Position numbers and translations under genes: made by a program. This document shows positions 61,461-64,000 of a stretch of DNA of 64,000 bases, one piece after another (positions within the stretch are counted from its first letter, which is position 1; each line of letters begins with the position of its first letter). Under the pieces are notes generated by a model. That model saw only the letters and a list, made by a program, of their open reading frames with translations, searched no databases and had not been told where the DNA came from. This DNA is from Ancylostoma caninum. Taxonomy: Eukaryota > Nematoda > Chromadorea > Rhabditida > Ancylostomatidae. The DNA lies in NCBI GenBank assembly GCA_037903475.1, contig JBAJFG010000487.1, positions 1,922,001 through 1,986,000 on the forward strand, given 5' to 3'.

Positions 61461-63010
61461 GGCTTATAGGATGTCTGGGGAAGTAGCACTGCGGTATGAC
61501 ACGGCGTTTGAAATCTTATGCGCTCGCAAATGTCAGAATTGTGTGAGAAACAAGCTGCTTTGAGGGTTGCGGGAAGAGTTTGAATTTGAATACAGCCTTT
61601 GTTTGAATTGGAAAGTGCTTTTCTCGTGTCATTTGCCGCTTTTGGTTGCACGGGAGCGTATAAATAAATGAGCGCGCAGACACTGCAAGAGAGCATGGAA
61701 TTAGCGAGAACGCAGAGATAGCAGAGGAATCCTGTAATAGTTGATGAAGACTTACCATATCTAGAACTGAATGCAGAGCTTCCCTGAACGGGCGACTATC
61801 GCTGACGAGTAAGATAGAATGACAATCCTATGGTGTCTGCTAATTAGGGGCGTGGATAACCTATATCTGTGCGGTATCTTACATTCTAAGTTACCCCTGA
61901 GTGCTTTCGATGACACCCTTATCTCTAGATTGGTCGCCGCCTGGCAAGTTTGTGCCGCAGGCGATCCACATGTCGTGGACAATGTTGTAAACAATAATCA
62001 CATTTCATTACGTACATTGCGAGTAATACTGGAAAAAACAATGTTTTCCTTTCAACGTTCGTTTGAGTTGCTATTCCCTTGCAGGCAAATGGCGTATTTT
62101 TATTTCTCTTTTTTACCTTATTGTCAGCCATCTTACTAATCTTGCGCGCTCACTCTCAAATATTACTTCATACCTCTTCAGAAAAATTTGTTTTCCGGTC
62201 CCAAATTGGCCACCGGACCCCGTCGCTTCACTTAAAGTTCTTTTGCCGACTTTTCGCAACATTTTACGATTTTCCCACAAATTTTTACTTTTACTACAGG
62301 TACCGCGTAAAAGGAGAAGAACGCTGTGAAAAGACTAAGTATAGGGGTTGGATTAGACTTAGGGATTGGCCCACTCCCCCTGCTAAACTATGTATTTTCT
62401 ACTGCTCCGGTCGAGGCTTGAACCGGTTTTCAACTTACCCTCAAAAACCTACTACATATTCTGCGCGCACTCGAACTCATCGCACTACTGAAAGAACTAC
62501 GAAAAGACTACCCTAAAGGAGGAGGTCGGAGAGAAGTGCCCTAAGGCACACTCGCTGCTACCAGTTAAGGACCATCCTTTGTAGGTTGTCCTTATTAGCG
62601 AAATAGGAAAGTGCAGGCCTAGCCTCTCTGGGTACCCCGATACTCACAAATTATTCAAATGTATACGTGCGCGACTTCCTTTTCGACGGTTTTATCCTTA
62701 ATGCATCACTGCTGACAATCGGACATCGAATAATAGCTCATACACCCAGAATATAGTACAGTCAAGCATAAATACAGCGAAGTTGTATGGGTAGTCAGCA
62801 CTACAATGTGGAATAGACTAGGACGAGGGCTGGACGATTGGAAGGAGCACGGTCTCGCGACCGTCTCCGGCGGGGGCTCCTCTCCTCTCTTCACTGGTCC
62901 GCCTCTCGGCTCGTACCAGCTGGTCCTCGCTGCCTCGTTCCTCCTTCTTTTGTAGGCTTTGGCTGTCGCTTATCGTTGGCGGATCTGAAAACAACTCAGA
63001 GAATCATGGG

Positions 63011-64000
63011 GAAGTCAATAAAAACGATATAATCAAGCATCATTTGTAGCTATCTGTGGATTATTTCCAGGCTGTCGAATCGTAGTCATAGCGATTTAGG
63101 ATCAGATTGAAAGCAATCCTATGGAACTGGGTGTAGTGCCACAAATGAAGTGGAATGGGTACGAGTAAGTGCATAAATCCTCGGTCCCTTTCATTTAGCG
63201 GAAATAGTTGCAGAGGTGTTCAAACACAAGTCAAGGATATGGCTGTCCTTTTCTGCTACATATTTCCCAGTTCATGCAACATTGACGAATGAGATAGGTG
63301 TTATGAAACTTAGAGTGTGGCTGTTAAATGTGGAGCACTCACTTTTGCCGCATACTCCAAAAATATACAAATAATATTGACTACCGCAACAGAGTTTGTG
63401 TGTTCACCAGACAAATTTCCGTGTCATTCTCAGGAAATGGCAGCAATTGTCGTTGTTTCTGTTGTTGTTGAGGCCATTAATCGCAGCACGATGAAGACGT
63501 CACCTAACAACATCAGAAGGAGTTCGAAAATGGCGACCAAAATCCATGGCATTTATCCAAGCTATGACCCATCTTGTAAGGTTAGTGATAGCTGGTAGCT
63601 GCTTTTTTTGCTTTCTTATTGAACATTCAGACCAAAAGATTTAACCATGCTTAACAACCAACCTGTAGATGTGCCGCAGCTTCTATTTTTCTGCATCCTC
63701 ATACCATACTCTCGTCAGTGCTGGAGACTATCAATTCTTCCACTCGCTAGCTAATGGAACAAATGCGCAATTAGAATGCTGAGATCTCTCGGAATGTTCC
63801 TTTTCGTGAATACTCCAGTGCTATAAAAGCTCAAGCAACCTTTTCTCTATTCGTGTTAGTTTTTTCTTTCTTCTTCTCCATCAGATACCCCTTAAAGCAG
63901 TGATTTAACTGCCTGTTAATCTCTGTAGCCTTTTTTATCTCCTTTAAAGGCACCGTACCACGTCGGCGCCATTTCTGAGATTTTGATATGAAAAAATCTC
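63011..64000. other. Right edge, nothing firm
   Basis: A plus-strand frame at 63317-63598 ends in a donor-like AAG|GTTAGT and has an acceptor-like CAACAG at 63391, so part of it could be an exon of a gene running off the edge. The frame starting EFVCSPDKFPCHSQ matches no family I can name with confidence. Confidence 0.3.

Larger units (their letters stand above)
58961..63010 (-). mobile_element. Decayed LTR retrotransposon (Ty3/gypsy-like layout), minus orientation
   Basis: Two long direct repeats, 58961-59407 and 62563-63010, are alike over about 450 bp and bracket 3.1 kb. Read on the minus strand, a polypurine tract (AAAAGGGGGAGA, about 59500-59511) precedes TGTAATATACGG at 59499, the likely true start of the 3' LTR (58961-59499). 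The right copy lacks its first ~85 bp. Just inside the right LTR, GGTAGCAGCGAGTG (62549-62562) looks like a tRNA primer binding site. Inside are a gag-like remnant and a helicase fragment; no reverse transcriptase or integrase could be seen, so the element is internally deleted and cannot move by itself. Confidence 0.75.

Noticed and set aside
62079..62516. 145-codon plus-strand ORF near the right LTR
   Set aside because: Runs antisense to the LTR element's leader region, low-complexity hydrophobic then Thr/Arg-rich, no recognisable domain.
63317..63598. Possible LDL-receptor-like exon (EFVCSPDKFPCHSQ)
   Set aside because: Only two cysteines fit; the remaining LDLa cysteines and the acidic SDE end are missing.

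Overview
The window is a nuclear fragment from a nematode, most likely a strongylid (clade V, hookworm-like) worm. Coding information is cut into small exons (mostly 45-360 nt) with GT-AG introns ending TTTCAG. Several start codons sit directly behind an isolated 3' splice site, as expected for spliced-leader trans-splicing. Introns and spacers are full of small DNA transposons, a Helitron and retroelement remains. I spliced the genes by eye. Five of the six models (all but the kinase) close from ATG to stop with consistent exon phases.

Layout. (1) About 1.0-8.1 kb, minus: an STK32/YANK-type protein kinase whose C-terminus is unresolved and whose introns hold foldback elements, a 59-bp minisatellite and MITEs. 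(2) 8.1-20.4 kb: gene-poor, with a mariner-type element, tRNA-derived SINEs, a three-deep nest of MITEs and a GC-rich island. (3) 20.4-26.1 kb, minus: ymel-1, the mitochondrial i-AAA protease (19 exons, 697 aa). (4) 28.7-36.9 kb, minus: a 623-aa protein with a likely PEHE domain (KANSL1/MSL1-like). (5) 37.2-43.5 kb, plus: hat-1, histone acetyltransferase 1 (11 exons, 415 aa), divergent from gene 4 across a 310-bp GC-rich promoter, with a complete Helitron in its last intron. (6) 43.8-53.1 kb, plus: chl-1/DDX11 Fe-S helicase (20 exons, 832 aa), 224 bp behind hat-1 with operon-like signals. (7) 55.5-58.3 kb, plus: a PARL-type mitochondrial rhomboid protease (10 exons, 322 aa). (8) 58.96-63.0 kb: a decayed minus-strand LTR retroelement holding a gag remnant and a UPF1-like helicase fragment.

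Together, hat-1 and the PEHE gene (chromatin acetylation) share a promoter; hat-1 and chl-1 (chromatin and genome maintenance) probably share a transcript; YMEL-1 and the PARL-type protease are both inner-membrane mitochondrial proteases. From memory, hat-1, chl-1 and ymel-1 are also close neighbours in C. elegans (cosmid M03C11), so this is probably a conserved gene cluster.

The most unusual items are the helicase fragment inside an LTR element, the nested MITEs, the Helitron with internal satellite, a DLN in place of DFG/DFN in the kinase, and a GC-AG intron in chl-1. I saw no clear candidate for a wholly new system.
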